Both the position numbers and the translations under genes were made by a program. Positions 45,946 to 54,837 of a DNA stretch of 64,000 bases are shown in pieces. The DNA is taken from positions 1 through 64,000 of the forward strand of contig NZ_JAUJZH010000018.1 in assembly GCF_030486595.1 (NCBI RefSeq). The letters are read 5' to 3'. The notes below the pieces were generated by a model. That model was given only the letters and a program-made list of their open reading frames with translations, was not told the DNA's origin and ran no database searches. The DNA is from Variovorax ginsengisoli (lineage in GTDB: Bacteria > Pseudomonadota > Gammaproteobacteria > Burkholderiales > Burkholderiaceae_C). The number at the start of each line of letters is the position of its first letter. Positions within the stretch are counted from its first letter, which is position 1.

Positions 45946-46653
45946 ATGGCGAGACTGAAACACAAGCTGAGCGAACCCCCGCTCCCCCCCGAGCGCGGGG
46001 TCAAGGCGGCCACTTTCCGGCTGCTGCTCGACACCGCCATGACGATCATCCAGGAGAGCGGCCACATCCCTTCGGTGGCCGAGGCCGCGGCCCGCTCGAA
46101 GGTGTCGCGGGCCACGGCCTACCGCTATTTCCCGAGCCGCAGCGCACTGGTCACTGCGGTGATCGACAGCTCGCTCGGGCCGGTGCGCAAGCTGGCATCG
46201 GCCAACCCGAACGGCCGCGACCGCGTGCACGAGCTGTTCCTGCAAACCTTCCCGCGCTTCAAGGAGTTCGAGGCGCAACTGCGCGCCGCCGCCCAGCTTT
46301 CGCTGGAACAGTGGGGGCTGGAGCGGGCCGGCCTGCTGGAGGAGGAGCCCTACCGCCGCGGCCATCGCGTGCGCATCCTCGAGCATGCGATCGAGCCGCT
46401 GGCGCCGTTGATGAGCCCGGCCGTGCGCAACCGGCTGCACCATGCGCTGTCGGTGGTCTACGGCATCGAGCCCTACGTGATCCTGAAGGACATCTGGGGC
46501 CTCGGCGACCGCGAGGTGGAGCGCACCGCCCTGTGGATGGCCGACGCGCTGATCGACGCCGCGCTGCGCGATGCCGAGCAGAAGCCGGCTCGCCGCCGCC
46601 CGGCCAAGGCCAATGGCGCCCGGGCGACGGCGCTGGCCGCCAAGGGCGGTTGA
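45946..46653 (+). CDS. TetR-family transcriptional regulator
   Basis: A 235-residue TetR-type repressor. The HTH lies at about residues 24-70 (KAATFRLLLDTAMTIIQESG, SVAEAAARSKVSRATAYRYFPSRSALVTAV). The larger ligand-binding helical domain follows and the C-terminus is basic (KPARRRPAKANGARA). It is divergent from the FAH/hydrolase operon across a perfect inverted repeat and is followed after 5 bp by an esterase gene, so it probably represses both sides until a pathway compound binds. Confidence 0.88.
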   Translation: MARLKHKLSEPPLPPERGVKAATFRLLLDTAMTIIQESGHIPSVAEAAARSKVSRATAYRYFPSRSALVTAVIDSSLGPVRKLASANPNGRDRVHELFLQTFPRFKEFEAQLRAAAQLSLEQWGLERAGLLEEEPYRRGHRVRILEHAIEPLAPLMSPAVRNRLHHALSVVYGIEPYVILKDIWGLGDREVERTALWMADALIDAALRDAEQKPARRRPAKANGARATALAAKGG

Positions 46654-46658
46654 ACGCC

Positions 46659-47513
46659 ATGCCGCGCCCGTCGCCCGCATGGTTCGATGCCCAATACAAC
46701 GCCCGGGCCGGCATCCCGGAGCATCCCGCGATCCTCCGGCATTGGGCCGATGCTTCTGCCCGTGCGCTGGCCCGATCGGGCTGGGTGCTCGACCTGGCCT
46801 ATGGCGATGACGCCAGCGAACGGCTCGACATCCTGCCGGCCGCCGGCGCCGCGGGAGCGCCGGTGCTCGTCTACATCCACGGAGGCTACTGGCGCGCGCT
46901 CGACAAGCGTGACCAGGCCTTCGTGGCGCCGCCTTTCGCCGACGCGGGCGCGATGGTCGCGCAGCTCAACTACGCCCTGTGTCCGGCCGTCGGCATCGAG
47001 CACATCGCAATGCAGCTCACGCAGGCGCTGGCCTGGGTCTGGCGGCACGCGGCCGACCACGGCGGCGACCGCGAGCGCATCGTGGTGGCCGGCCATTCGG
47101 CGGGCGGGCATCTGGCGGCGATGCTGCTGGCCTGCGACTGGCAGGCGGTGGCGGCGGACCTTCCCGCGGATCTGGTCAAGTCGGCGCTGGCCATCTCGGG
47201 CCTCTACGAACTGGAGCCGCTGCGGCATGCGCCCTTCCTGGCCGCCGACATCGGCCTCAGCGCGGCGTCGGCACGGCGCCTCAGCCCGGCACTGTGGCCC
47301 GCGCCGGCCCGCGGCAGGCTGGCGACCGTGGTCGGCGGCGACGAGAGCGAGGAGTTCCGGCGCCAGTCCGCGCTGATCGCGAGCGCCTGGGGGCCGGTGG
47401 TCGTCGCCGCCGAAACGGTGGCGGGGCGCAACCACATGGACGTGCTGCATGAGATCGCCCACCCGCATTCGCGCACCCACGCGCTCGCGCTGGAACTGCT
47501 CGGAATCCCTTGA
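46659..47513 (+). CDS. Alpha/beta hydrolase, kynurenine-formamidase-like
   Basis: A 284-residue hydrolase of the esterase-lipase/kynurenine-formamidase-like group. The oxyanion motif HGGYW is at 74-78, the nucleophile is S147 in GHSAGG, and NHMDVLHEI near the C-terminus supplies the His. The N-terminal AWFDAQYNARAGIPEHP is typical of this subgroup, which cleaves formamides, carbamates or short esters. It starts 5 bp after the TetR gene. With amidohydrolases nearby, action on an amide-bearing intermediate is plausible but unproven. Confidence 0.87.
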   Translation: MPRPSPAWFDAQYNARAGIPEHPAILRHWADASARALARSGWVLDLAYGDDASERLDILPAAGAAGAPVLVYIHGGYWRALDKRDQAFVAPPFADAGAMVAQLNYALCPAVGIEHIAMQLTQALAWVWRHAADHGGDRERIVVAGHSAGGHLAAMLLACDWQAVAADLPADLVKSALAISGLYELEPLRHAPFLAADIGLSAASARRLSPALWPAPARGRLATVVGGDESEEFRRQSALIASAWGPVVVAAETVAGRNHMDVLHEIAHPHSRTHALALELLGIP

Positions 47514-47586
47514 ACGCGCCGGGCTCGCCCAGCCCTATCATCCGGCCCGGCCCCGGTTCGTTCGCGCCCCTCGACGGAGACAGACG

Positions 47587-49218
47587 ATGAAGTCCACCAT
47601 GATGCCGGTGCAGCTCAGCACCAACCAGATCCTCGACCGCGCCGGCACCTATTTCGGCGACCAGGAGGTGCTGGGCCGGCTGCCCGACAAGTCGACCTAC
47701 CGTCGCAGCTACCGCGAGATCCGGCGCCGGGCTCGGCAGCTCGCCCAGGCCCTGCGCGACAAGGCCGGCATCGCCCGCGGCGACCCGGTCGCCACCATGA
47801 GCTGGAACCACGCCTGGCACCTCGAGAGCTACTTCGGCATCCCGGCCGCGGGCGCGGTGCTGCACACCCTGAACCTGCGGCTGTCACCCGAGGACATCGC
47901 CTACATCATGGACGATGCCGGCGACCGCGTGCTGATCGTCGACGACGTGCTGCTGCCGGTCTGGGAGCGCGTGTCGCCGCTGCTCAGGCAGCAGCCGCGC
48001 GTGATCGTCGTGCCGTTCAGCGGTGCCGCCTTGCCGGCGGGCCTGCAGAGCTACGAGGACTTCATCGAAGGCGACGCCACCGGCTACCGCTACCCCGAGC
48101 AGGACGAGAACGAGGCGGTCGGCATGTGCTACACCTCGGGCACCACGGGCCGGCCGAAGGGCGTGGTGTACTCGCACCGCTCGATGGTGCTGCACGCCAT
48201 CACCGGCTGCATCCCCGACCTGTTCGCGCTGTCGGCGCGCGACCAGGTGATGATGGTCACGCCCATGTTTCATGCCAATGCCTGGGCCGTGCCGTTCTCG
48301 GCCATGATGGTCGGCGCCGGCCAGGTCCTGCCCGGCCCCCATCTGGGAGGCGAAGACCTGCTCGACCTGATGGAAGAAGGCCAGGTCACGATGGCGCTCG
48401 GCGTGCCGACCATCTGGATGATGATCTGGCAGGCCATGCAGAATTCGACCCGCGAGCGCCGGCTCGTGAAGGGCATGCGGATGCTGGTCGGCGGCGCCGC
48501 GGTGCCGCCGTCGATGATCGCCAACTTCGCTTCGCGCGACATGCACATCGTGCAGGGCTGGGGCATGACCGAGACCTCGCCGCTCGGCAGCGTGCCGGTC
48601 ATCAAGCCCAAGCATCTCGCGCTGCCCGACGAAGCGCGGCATGCGCTGCGCGCCATGCAGGGCATCGCCACGCCGCTGGTCGAGATGCGCATCGTCGACG
48701 AGGCCGCGGGCCTGCAGCCCTGGGACGGCAAGGCGTCGGGCGAAGTGCAGGTGCGCGGGCCGTGGGTCACGGGCGGCTACCACGCGACGCCGGACGACCC
48801 GGGCAAGTTCACCGCCGACGGCTGGCTGCGCACCGGCGACATCGGCACCATCGACCCCGAGGGCTACATGCACCTGGTCGACCGCAGCAAGGACATGATC
48901 AAGTCGGGCGGCGAGTGGATCAGCTCGGTCGAGCTCGAGAACCTGGTCATGGGCCATCCCGCGGTGGCCGAGGCCTCGGTGGTCGCGATCGCCCACCCCA
49001 AGTGGGGCGAGCGGCCGCTGGTGGTGGCGGTGCGGCGTCCCGGCGCCGAGGTCGATGCACCGGCGCTGCGCGAATTCCTGCGCCCGAAGCTGGCGCGTTT
49101 CCAGTTGCCCGACGACTTCGAATGGGTCGACGCGATCCCCAAGACCGGGACCGGCAAGTTCCTGAAGACGCGGCTGCGCGAGATGTACCGCGACCGGGTC
49201 TCGCAGTCGCCCGACTGA
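47587..49218 (+). CDS. Long-chain-type acyl-CoA synthetase (AMP-forming)
   Basis: A 543-residue adenylate-forming ligase. The P-loop-like motif YTSGTTGRPKG is at 182-192, GWGMTETSPLG is motif II, YMHLVDRSKDMIKSGGEWIS in part is the hinge/C-domain motif, and the catalytic Lys lies in KTGTGKFLKTRLRE. It resembles medium/long-chain fatty-acid CoA ligases (AlkK-like). It would activate a carboxylic acid to a CoA thioester for beta-oxidation. It follows the esterase by 73 bp and precedes the phenol regulator; whether it belongs to the TetR group or stands alone is not clear. Confidence 0.9.
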   Translation: MKSTMMPVQLSTNQILDRAGTYFGDQEVLGRLPDKSTYRRSYREIRRRARQLAQALRDKAGIARGDPVATMSWNHAWHLESYFGIPAAGAVLHTLNLRLSPEDIAYIMDDAGDRVLIVDDVLLPVWERVSPLLRQQPRVIVVPFSGAALPAGLQSYEDFIEGDATGYRYPEQDENEAVGMCYTSGTTGRPKGVVYSHRSMVLHAITGCIPDLFALSARDQVMMVTPMFHANAWAVPFSAMMVGAGQVLPGPHLGGEDLLDLMEEGQVTMALGVPTIWMMIWQAMQNSTRERRLVKGMRMLVGGAAVPPSMIANFASRDMHIVQGWGMTETSPLGSVPVIKPKHLALPDEARHALRAMQGIATPLVEMRIVDEAAGLQPWDGKASGEVQVRGPWVTGGYHATPDDPGKFTADGWLRTGDIGTIDPEGYMHLVDRSKDMIKSGGEWISSVELENLVMGHPAVAEASVVAIAHPKWGERPLVVAVRRPGAEVDAPALREFLRPKLARFQLPDDFEWVDAIPKTGTGKFLKTRLREMYRDRVSQSPD

Positions 49219-49301
49219 GTCTCCCGCGGCCGCCTGCCGGCCGATGCTGCTGATAGCATCGCGTTGCATCGGCAACCGGTTTTCATACAAGGAGAGACAA
49301 C

Positions 49302-50954
49302 GTGGGAGAACTTCTTTCTCTCCTGCGCTTCAACGCGGGCTCCGGCCACATCTGGCTGGACGAGCAGCGCATGCTGCTGCTGCATGCGCGTGCCTTTGCC
49401 GAACTGCGCAAGGAGTTGCTGGATTCGCTGGGCGTCGAGCGCGCTCGCGGCCTGCTGGTGCGCATGGGCTTCGCGTCGGGCCAGCGCGACGGCGAGCTGG
49501 CGGTCAAGGAGCGGCGCGCCGGCCTGCGCACCGAAGACGCCTTCATGCTCGGCCCGCGCCTGCACTCGATCGAAGGCATCGTCAGCGTCGAGATGATCAA
49601 GCTCGAGATGGACTTGGAGAACAAGCAGTTCTTCGGCGAGTTCGTCTGGGAGAACTCCTGGGAGTGCGAGGCCCACGTGGCCGACTTCGGATACGGCGAC
49701 GATCCGCAATGCTGGTCGCAGATCGGCTATGCGTCGGGCTACACCAGCGCCTTCATGGGCCGGCTGGTGGTCTTCAAGGAGGTCGAGTGCACCAGCATGG
49801 GCGACAGCCGCTGCCGCATCGTCGGCCACGTCGCAGAGGAGTGGCAGGACGAGCGCTACCTCGACTACTTCCGGCAGCACCACGTCGCGGAGCGGCTGAT
49901 CGAGTTCAACCTCGGGCTCGAACACCTGCGCGCCCTGCAGCCGCGCCGCGAATACGACCAGAAGCTGGTCGGCGTCTCGCCGGGCTTTCGCGCGGCCTTC
50001 GACCTGCTGCGGACGGCCGCCCGGAGCGCCATCACCGTGCTGCTGCTCGGCGAGACCGGGGTCGGCAAGGAGCTGTTCGCGCGCTGGCTGCACGACAACG
50101 GGCCGCGCGCCAAGCAGCCCTTCATCGCGGTCAACTGCGCCGCGATCCCGGCGGAGCTGATCGAGGCCGAGCTGTTCGGGGTCGAGAAGGGCGCCTACAC
50201 CGGCGCCCACCATGCGCGCGCGGGCCGCTTCGAGCGCGCCCACGGCGGCACCCTGTTTCTCGATGAGGCGGGCGACCTGCCGCCGGCGACCCAGGTGAAG
50301 CTGCTGCGCGTGCTGCAGACCGGCGAGATCGAGCGCCTCGGCGCCGACCAGGCGACGCGGGTCGATGTCCGCATCGTCGCGGCGACCAACGTCGACCTGC
50401 CGCGGGCGATGCAGGCCGGCAAGTTCAGGAGCGATCTCTTCTACCGCCTCAACACCTTCCCGATCACCATTCCGCCGCTGCGCGAGCGCACGGCCGACAT
50501 CCCGGCGCTGGTCGGGCGCTTCGTCGAGAAGTACAGCACGCTGTACGGCAAGAAGCTGCGCGGCCTGACCGACAAGGCGATGCGCGAGGTCATGAAGCAC
50601 GCGTGGCCGGGCAACATCCGCGAACTCGAGAATGTGATCGAGCGCGCGGTGCTGCTGGCGCCCGACCATGGCGACATCGAGGCCGCGTACCTGTGGAGTT
50701 CGCCTTCGGGCGCGCCAGTCGAGGGCCAACTCGGTGCCGGCGGCCAGATCACGCAATCCGAAGGCGGCACGCTGGACGCCCTGTGCGAGCGCGTCCTCGA
50801 GGAAAGCATCGACATCGCATCGCTCGAGCAGCGGCTGATGCAGATGGCGATGCAGCGGGCCAAGGGCAACCTGTCGCAGGCGGCGCGGCTGCTGGGCATC
50901 ACGCGGCCGCAGCTGGCCTACCGGTTGAAGAAGGAAGGACTGCCGGCGTCCTGA
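49302..50954 (+). CDS. dmpR: DmpR/PoxR-type phenol-responsive sigma-54 activator
   Basis: A 550-residue XylR/NtrC-class activator starting at GTG with GGAGAG upstream. The XylR-N/V4R sensor domain (1-205) has H88 and W116 at the phenol-binding positions and C137, E160, C163 and C171 with the spacing (23/3/8) of the zinc ligands known from PoxR. The AAA+ domain (about 225-460) has Walker A GETGVGKE, the sigma-54 loop GAYTGA and Walker B GGTLFLDEAGDL. The C-terminal Fis-type HTH is NLSQAARLLGITRPQLAYRLKKEGL in part. It should activate the dmpK promoter when phenols bind. It sits upstream of dmpK on the same strand, not divergent as in Pseudomonas CF600. Confidence 0.93.
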   Translation: MGELLSLLRFNAGSGHIWLDEQRMLLLHARAFAELRKELLDSLGVERARGLLVRMGFASGQRDGELAVKERRAGLRTEDAFMLGPRLHSIEGIVSVEMIKLEMDLENKQFFGEFVWENSWECEAHVADFGYGDDPQCWSQIGYASGYTSAFMGRLVVFKEVECTSMGDSRCRIVGHVAEEWQDERYLDYFRQHHVAERLIEFNLGLEHLRALQPRREYDQKLVGVSPGFRAAFDLLRTAARSAITVLLLGETGVGKELFARWLHDNGPRAKQPFIAVNCAAIPAELIEAELFGVEKGAYTGAHHARAGRFERAHGGTLFLDEAGDLPPATQVKLLRVLQTGEIERLGADQATRVDVRIVAATNVDLPRAMQAGKFRSDLFYRLNTFPITIPPLRERTADIPALVGRFVEKYSTLYGKKLRGLTDKAMREVMKHAWPGNIRELENVIERAVLLAPDHGDIEAAYLWSSPSGAPVEGQLGAGGQITQSEGGTLDALCERVLEESIDIASLEQRLMQMAMQRAKGNLSQAARLLGITRPQLAYRLKKEGLPAS

Positions 50955-50958
50955 GTTC

Positions 50959-50986
50959 GCGGGCCCCTGCGCGCCTGCGCCCGCGG
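50959..50986 (+). terminator. Weak terminator-like hairpin after dmpR
   Basis: CGCGGGC (50959-50965) and GCCCGCG (50980-50986) form a GC-rich stem five bases after the dmpR stop, followed by GATTTC rather than a clean T-run. It could reduce read-through into the phenol operon and keep its control with the sigma-54 promoter. Confidence 0.35.
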
Positions 50987-50995
50987 ATTTCACCA

Positions 50996-51118
50996 TTTGA
51001 TCACGCTGCACCGCAGCAAATGATCACCCCATCATCCGGGACAACCCGGATCACCCGGCCCGGTCACCGGCCGGGTCCATACAAATCAATCACTTAGCCG
51101 CGCTGGCACGCGCGTTGC
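50996..51118 (+). promoter_or_regulatory. Sigma-54 promoter with UAS, IHF site and palindrome, phenol operon
   Basis: The -24/-12 element TGGCAC-N5-TTGC (51104-51118) fits the consensus exactly; transcription should start near 51130. AATCAATCACTTA at 51084-51096 is a full match to the IHF consensus. Upstream, 50996-51028 holds two TGATCAC copies around GCTGC/GCAGC, a likely DmpR activator site. ATCCGGG/CCCGGAT (51035-51052) and a perfect 23-bp palindrome (51054-51076, half-site ACCCGGCCGGT) follow. This is the usual enhancer, bend and promoter order. Confidence 0.85.
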
Positions 51119-51171
51119 CCTTATTGGTCGGGGCGGCGCTGTTGCCGACCCGGATTTGATGGATTGAATAC

Positions 51172-51453
51172 GTGACCCTTTCAACCCCGCCGGACCGGCA
51201 CAACGGCAGTGCCAGCGCGATGACCGGACAGCCGTGCTTCGTGCGCGTCACGGGCACCCGGGAGGCGCGCTTCGTCGAGTTCGAGTTCGCCATCGGCGAC
51301 CCCGAACTGGCGGTCGAGCTGGTCATGCAGTTCGATCAGTTCCGCGAATTCTGCGAGCGCCACCAGGTGCGCCACCTGACGACCGAGGAAGGCGCCCGGC
51401 TCGACTTCGAGCGCATGAAGTGGCGCTACGGCGCGCCCGGCATCGATCACTAG
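51172..51453 (+). CDS. dmpK: Phenol hydroxylase assembly protein (DmpK/P0)
   Basis: A 93-residue protein of the phenol-hydroxylase subunit P0 family; VRVTGTREARFVEFEFAIGDPELAVELVM in part is its hallmark. DmpK is not needed for turnover but helps iron loading of the oxygenase. The GTG at 51172 is annotated; an ATG at 51220 would remove 16 poorly conserved residues. No strong Shine-Dalgarno precedes either. It is the first gene behind the sigma-54 promoter. Confidence 0.88.
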   Translation: MTLSTPPDRHNGSASAMTGQPCFVRVTGTREARFVEFEFAIGDPELAVELVMQFDQFREFCERHQVRHLTTEEGARLDFERMKWRYGAPGIDH

Positions 51454-51482
51454 ACCCTGAACCCCACCCGAGGAGACACCCC

Positions 51483-52478
51483 GTGCAAGTCGACATCAAG
51501 ACCACCGACATCCGGCCGATCCGCCAGACCTTCTCGCACGTCGCGCGGCGGCTCGGCGACAAGCCGGCCTCGCGCTACCAGGAAGCCACGCTGGACATGC
51601 AGCCGACCGCCAACTTCCACTACCGGCCGCTGTGGCAGCCCGAGTACGAGCTCTACGACAAGCGCCGCACCGCGATCGCGATGGCCGACTGGTACAGCTT
51701 CAAGGACCCGCGCCACTTCTACTACGGCGTCTACACGATGACCCGCGCCCGGCAGCAGGAAGGCGCCGACCGGCAGTTCGAGTTCGCCGACAAGCGCCGG
51801 CTGCTGGCCCTGGCCGACGCCGGCACCCGCGAGTCGCTGCAGCAGGTGCTGGTGCCGCTGCGCCACTACGAATGGGGCGCCAACATGAACCACAGCTACT
51901 GCTGCGGCTACGGCTACGGCACCGCGGTGACGCAGCCCTTCATCTTCGCCGCCATGGACCGGCTGGGCATCGCGCAGTACCTGTCGCGCGTCGGCCTGCA
52001 ACTCGACGGCAACTCGGGCGCCGCGCTGGACGCCGGCAAGGAAGCCTGGCTCGCGCATCCGGCCTGGCAGGGCGTCCGCCGCTTGATGGAAAACCTGTTC
52101 GTCACGCGCGACTGGTTCGAGGTCTTCGTGGCGCAGAACCTGGTGTTCGACGGTCTCATGTATCCGCTGGTCTACAGGCGCTACGTGAACGAGCGCAGCG
52201 CCGCCACCGGCAATGCGCTGGCGATGCTGACCGAGTTCCAGAACGACTGGTTCGACGAGAACCTGCGCTGGGTCGACGCCACGGTCAAGACCGCGGCCGA
52301 CGAATCGCCGGCCAACAAGGCGCAGCTCTCAGCCTGGTATCGGACCTGGCGCGAGCAGATCGTCGATGCGCTCGGACCGCTGTCGGCCTTGGCGCTGGGC
52401 GCCGGCGGCGCCGATGCGCTGCGGGCCGTCGCCGCCGAACTCGACGCCCGCGCCGCGCGCCTCGGCATCGCTGCTTGA
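51483..52478 (+). CDS. dmpL: Phenol hydroxylase beta subunit of the oxygenase (DmpL/P1)
   Basis: A 331-residue subunit of the (alpha beta gamma)2 diiron hydroxylase, without metal ligands of its own. The start QVDIKTTDIRPIRQTFSHVARRLGDKPASRYQEA is typical for the P1 subunit. Further family segments are HYEWGANMNHSYCCGYGYGT and AMLTEFQNDWFDENLRWVDA. The GTG start at 51483 has GAGGAG upstream. It pairs with DmpN and DmpO to hydroxylate phenol to catechol. Confidence 0.93.
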   Translation: MQVDIKTTDIRPIRQTFSHVARRLGDKPASRYQEATLDMQPTANFHYRPLWQPEYELYDKRRTAIAMADWYSFKDPRHFYYGVYTMTRARQQEGADRQFEFADKRRLLALADAGTRESLQQVLVPLRHYEWGANMNHSYCCGYGYGTAVTQPFIFAAMDRLGIAQYLSRVGLQLDGNSGAALDAGKEAWLAHPAWQGVRRLMENLFVTRDWFEVFVAQNLVFDGLMYPLVYRRYVNERSAATGNALAMLTEFQNDWFDENLRWVDATVKTAADESPANKAQLSAWYRTWREQIVDALGPLSALALGAGGADALRAVAAELDARAARLGIAA

Positions 52479-52498
52479 TGACAAACCAGGAGACCCGA

Positions 52499-52795
52499 AT
52501 GACCACAGCCACCGCAGAAATCGCCCGCCCGCCGGTCTTCATCGCGCTGCAGACCAGCGAGACCGCACGCGCCATCGTCGAGGCCATCCTCGCCGACAAC
52601 CCCGGCGCCACCGCCATCGACTACCCGGCAATGGTGAAGGTCGATGCACCAGGCCGGCTGGTGATCCGCCAGGCCTCGGTCGAGGAGCGCGTCGGCCGCC
52701 GCTGGGACCTGCAGGAGATCCACCTGAGCCTGATCTCGCTGTCCGGAAGCATCGAAGAGACCGACGACGAATTCATCCTCCATTGGGGCGCCTGA
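52499..52795 (+). CDS. dmpM: Phenol hydroxylase regulatory (effector) protein (DmpM/P2)
   Basis: A 98-residue cofactor-free effector protein of the MmoB/DmpM family: VFIALQTSETARAIVEAILADNPGA in part and the C-terminal YPAMVKVDAPGRLVIRQASVEE in part. It binds the oxygenase near the diiron site and is required for efficient coupling. The ATG at 52499 has AGGAGA upstream; an earlier ATG at 52478 overlaps the dmpL stop and would add seven residues. Confidence 0.92.
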   Translation: MTTATAEIARPPVFIALQTSETARAIVEAILADNPGATAIDYPAMVKVDAPGRLVIRQASVEERVGRRWDLQEIHLSLISLSGSIEETDDEFILHWGA

Positions 52796-52838
52796 GCGCA
52801 CCGCATCACTGCATCACCGCAATCAAGGACAAGACGCC

Positions 52839-54425
52839 ATGACCCACGCAGACAACACCAAGCGCCCCGCCGCCCGGCTCGGCCTGAAGGAACGCTACGC
52901 GATGATGACCCGCGGCCTAGGCTGGGACACCACCTACCAGTCGATGGACGATGTCTTTCCCTTCGACAAGTTCGAGGGCATCAAGATCCACGACTGGGAC
53001 CAGTGGGAAGACCCGTTCCGCCTCACGATGGACGCCTACTGGAAGTTCCAGGGCGAGAAGGAAAAGAAGCTCTACGCGATCATCGACGCCTTCCAGCAGA
53101 ACAACGGCCAGTTCAACATCAGCGACCCGCGCTACCTGAACACGCTGAAGCTGTTCCTGACCGGCGTCTCGCCGCTCGAATACGCGGCCCACCGCGGCTA
53201 TGCGATGGCCGGGCGATCGCTGCGCGGCGTCGGCGCCCGCGTGGCCTGCCAGATGCAGTCGATCGACGAGCTGCGCCATGCGCAGACGCAGTTCCACACC
53301 ATCAGCCACTTCAACAAGTACTTCAACGGGCTGCACGATCCGCAGCACATGCACGACCGGGTCTGGTACCTCTCGGTGCCCAAGAGCTACTTCGAGGACG
53401 CGATGAGCGCCGGGCCCTTCGAGTTCATCACCGCGATCTCGTTCTCGTTCGAGTACGTGCTGACCAACCTGCTGTTCATGCCCTTCATGAGCGGCGCCGC
53501 CTACAACGGCGACATGGCGACCGTGACCTTCGGCTTCTCGGCCCAGAGCGACGAGTCGCGCCACATGACGCTGGGCCTCGAGGTGGTGAAGTTCATCCTG
53601 GAGCAGGACCCGGACAACGTCCCCATCGTGCAGAAGTGGGTCGACAAGTGGTTCTGGCGCGGCTACCGCCTGCTGACCCTGGTCGCGATGATGATGGACT
53701 ACATGCTGCCCAAGCGCGTGATGAGCTGGTCCGAGGCCTGGGAGATGTACTTCGAGAAGAACGGCGGTGCGCTGTTCCAGGATCTGGCGCGCTACGGCAT
53801 CCGCATGCCCAAGTACCACGAAGTCGCGACGAAGGAGAAGAGCCGCCTCTCGCACGAGGCGTGGGCCACCTTCAACAACTACGGCCACGCTGCCGACTTC
53901 AATGTCTGGGTGCCGCGGCCCGAAGAAATGGACTGGCTGTCGGAGAAGTACCCCGAGACCTTCGACCGGATGTATCGCCCGCGCTTCGAGTGGCTCGCCG
54001 AGCAGGAGCGCCAGGGCAAGCGCTGGTTCAACAACACCTTGCCGATGCTGTGCCAGACCTGCCAGGTGCCGATGTTCTTCACCGAGCCCGACGACCCGAC
54101 AAAGATCTGCTACCGCGAGAGCAGCTACCACGGCATGAAGCATCACTTCTGCTCCGACGGCTGCAAGGACATCTTCGACGACGAGCCCGAGAAATACGTT
54201 CAGGCCTGGCTGCCGGTGCACCAGATCTACCAGGGCAACTGCTTCCCCGAGGGCACCGACCCGACGGTGCCGGGCTTCGACCCGCTGGCCGCGGTGCTGA
54301 AGTATTACCACATCAACGACGGCGCGGACAACGGCGAATTCAACACCTCGCCGGACAAGGCGAACTGGGAGCGCTGGACCGGCCAGGACCTGTCGGCGCA
54401 GCCTGCGCAGCCGAAGGTCGCCTGA
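52839..54425 (+). CDS. dmpN: Phenol hydroxylase alpha subunit, diiron oxygenase (DmpN/P3)
   Basis: A 528-residue bacterial multicomponent monooxygenase alpha subunit. The two-iron ligand set is complete: E114, then E144/H147 in DELRHAQ, E205, and E239/H242 in DESRHM. The C-terminal part holds a YHS-like segment with Cys pairs (LCQTCQVPMFF; HHFCSDGCKDIFDDEPEKY in part). It binds phenol and activates O2 to give catechol, and by family analogy methylphenols to methylcatechols. It is cytoplasmic, assembled with DmpL, DmpO and DmpM and reduced by DmpP. Confidence 0.96.
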   Translation: MTHADNTKRPAARLGLKERYAMMTRGLGWDTTYQSMDDVFPFDKFEGIKIHDWDQWEDPFRLTMDAYWKFQGEKEKKLYAIIDAFQQNNGQFNISDPRYLNTLKLFLTGVSPLEYAAHRGYAMAGRSLRGVGARVACQMQSIDELRHAQTQFHTISHFNKYFNGLHDPQHMHDRVWYLSVPKSYFEDAMSAGPFEFITAISFSFEYVLTNLLFMPFMSGAAYNGDMATVTFGFSAQSDESRHMTLGLEVVKFILEQDPDNVPIVQKWVDKWFWRGYRLLTLVAMMMDYMLPKRVMSWSEAWEMYFEKNGGALFQDLARYGIRMPKYHEVATKEKSRLSHEAWATFNNYGHAADFNVWVPRPEEMDWLSEKYPETFDRMYRPRFEWLAEQERQGKRWFNNTLPMLCQTCQVPMFFTEPDDPTKICYRESSYHGMKHHFCSDGCKDIFDDEPEKYVQAWLPVHQIYQGNCFPEGTDPTVPGFDPLAAVLKYYHINDGADNGEFNTSPDKANWERWTGQDLSAQPAQPKVA

Positions 54426-54455
54426 AGCTCACCGAACCCGACACAGGAGAAACCC

Positions 54456-54818
54456 ATGTCTGTTGTTGCACTCGCCCCCGGCTACACCGGCACCGTCGCG
54501 GACAGCGAAGACCGCTTCCACGGCAACCGCCTTCTCTACATCGGCTGGGACGACCACCTGCTGTTCTGCTCGCCCGTGTGCCTGCCGCTGCCCGCGACCA
54601 TGCCCTTCGGCGCGCTCCTGAGCGAGGTGCTGCCCGGCGTCTACGGCAGCCATCCCGACTTCGAGAAGCTCGATTGGGGGCAAGCCCAGTGGCTCGACTC
54701 GGGCAAGCCCTTCGTGCCCGATCCGGCGAAGTCGCTGGCCGACAACGGCCTGGTCCACAAGTCCGTGATCCGCTTCCGGGTGCCCGGCCTCAAGGGCATC
54801 AAGGGCTCGCACAGCTGA
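54456..54818 (+). CDS. dmpO: Phenol hydroxylase gamma subunit (DmpO/P4)
   Basis: A 120-residue small subunit of the oxygenase. The family features are FHGNRLLYIGWDDHLLFCSPVCLPLP in part and FEKLDWGQAQW; MPFGALLSEVLPGVYGSHPDF in part lies between. It completes the (alpha beta gamma)2 hydroxylase. It lies 30 bp after dmpN with an AGGAGA ribosome site. Confidence 0.93.
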   Translation: MSVVALAPGYTGTVADSEDRFHGNRLLYIGWDDHLLFCSPVCLPLPATMPFGALLSEVLPGVYGSHPDFEKLDWGQAQWLDSGKPFVPDPAKSLADNGLVHKSVIRFRVPGLKGIKGSHS

Positions 54819-54837
54819 AGCCGCGAGGACCAACGCC

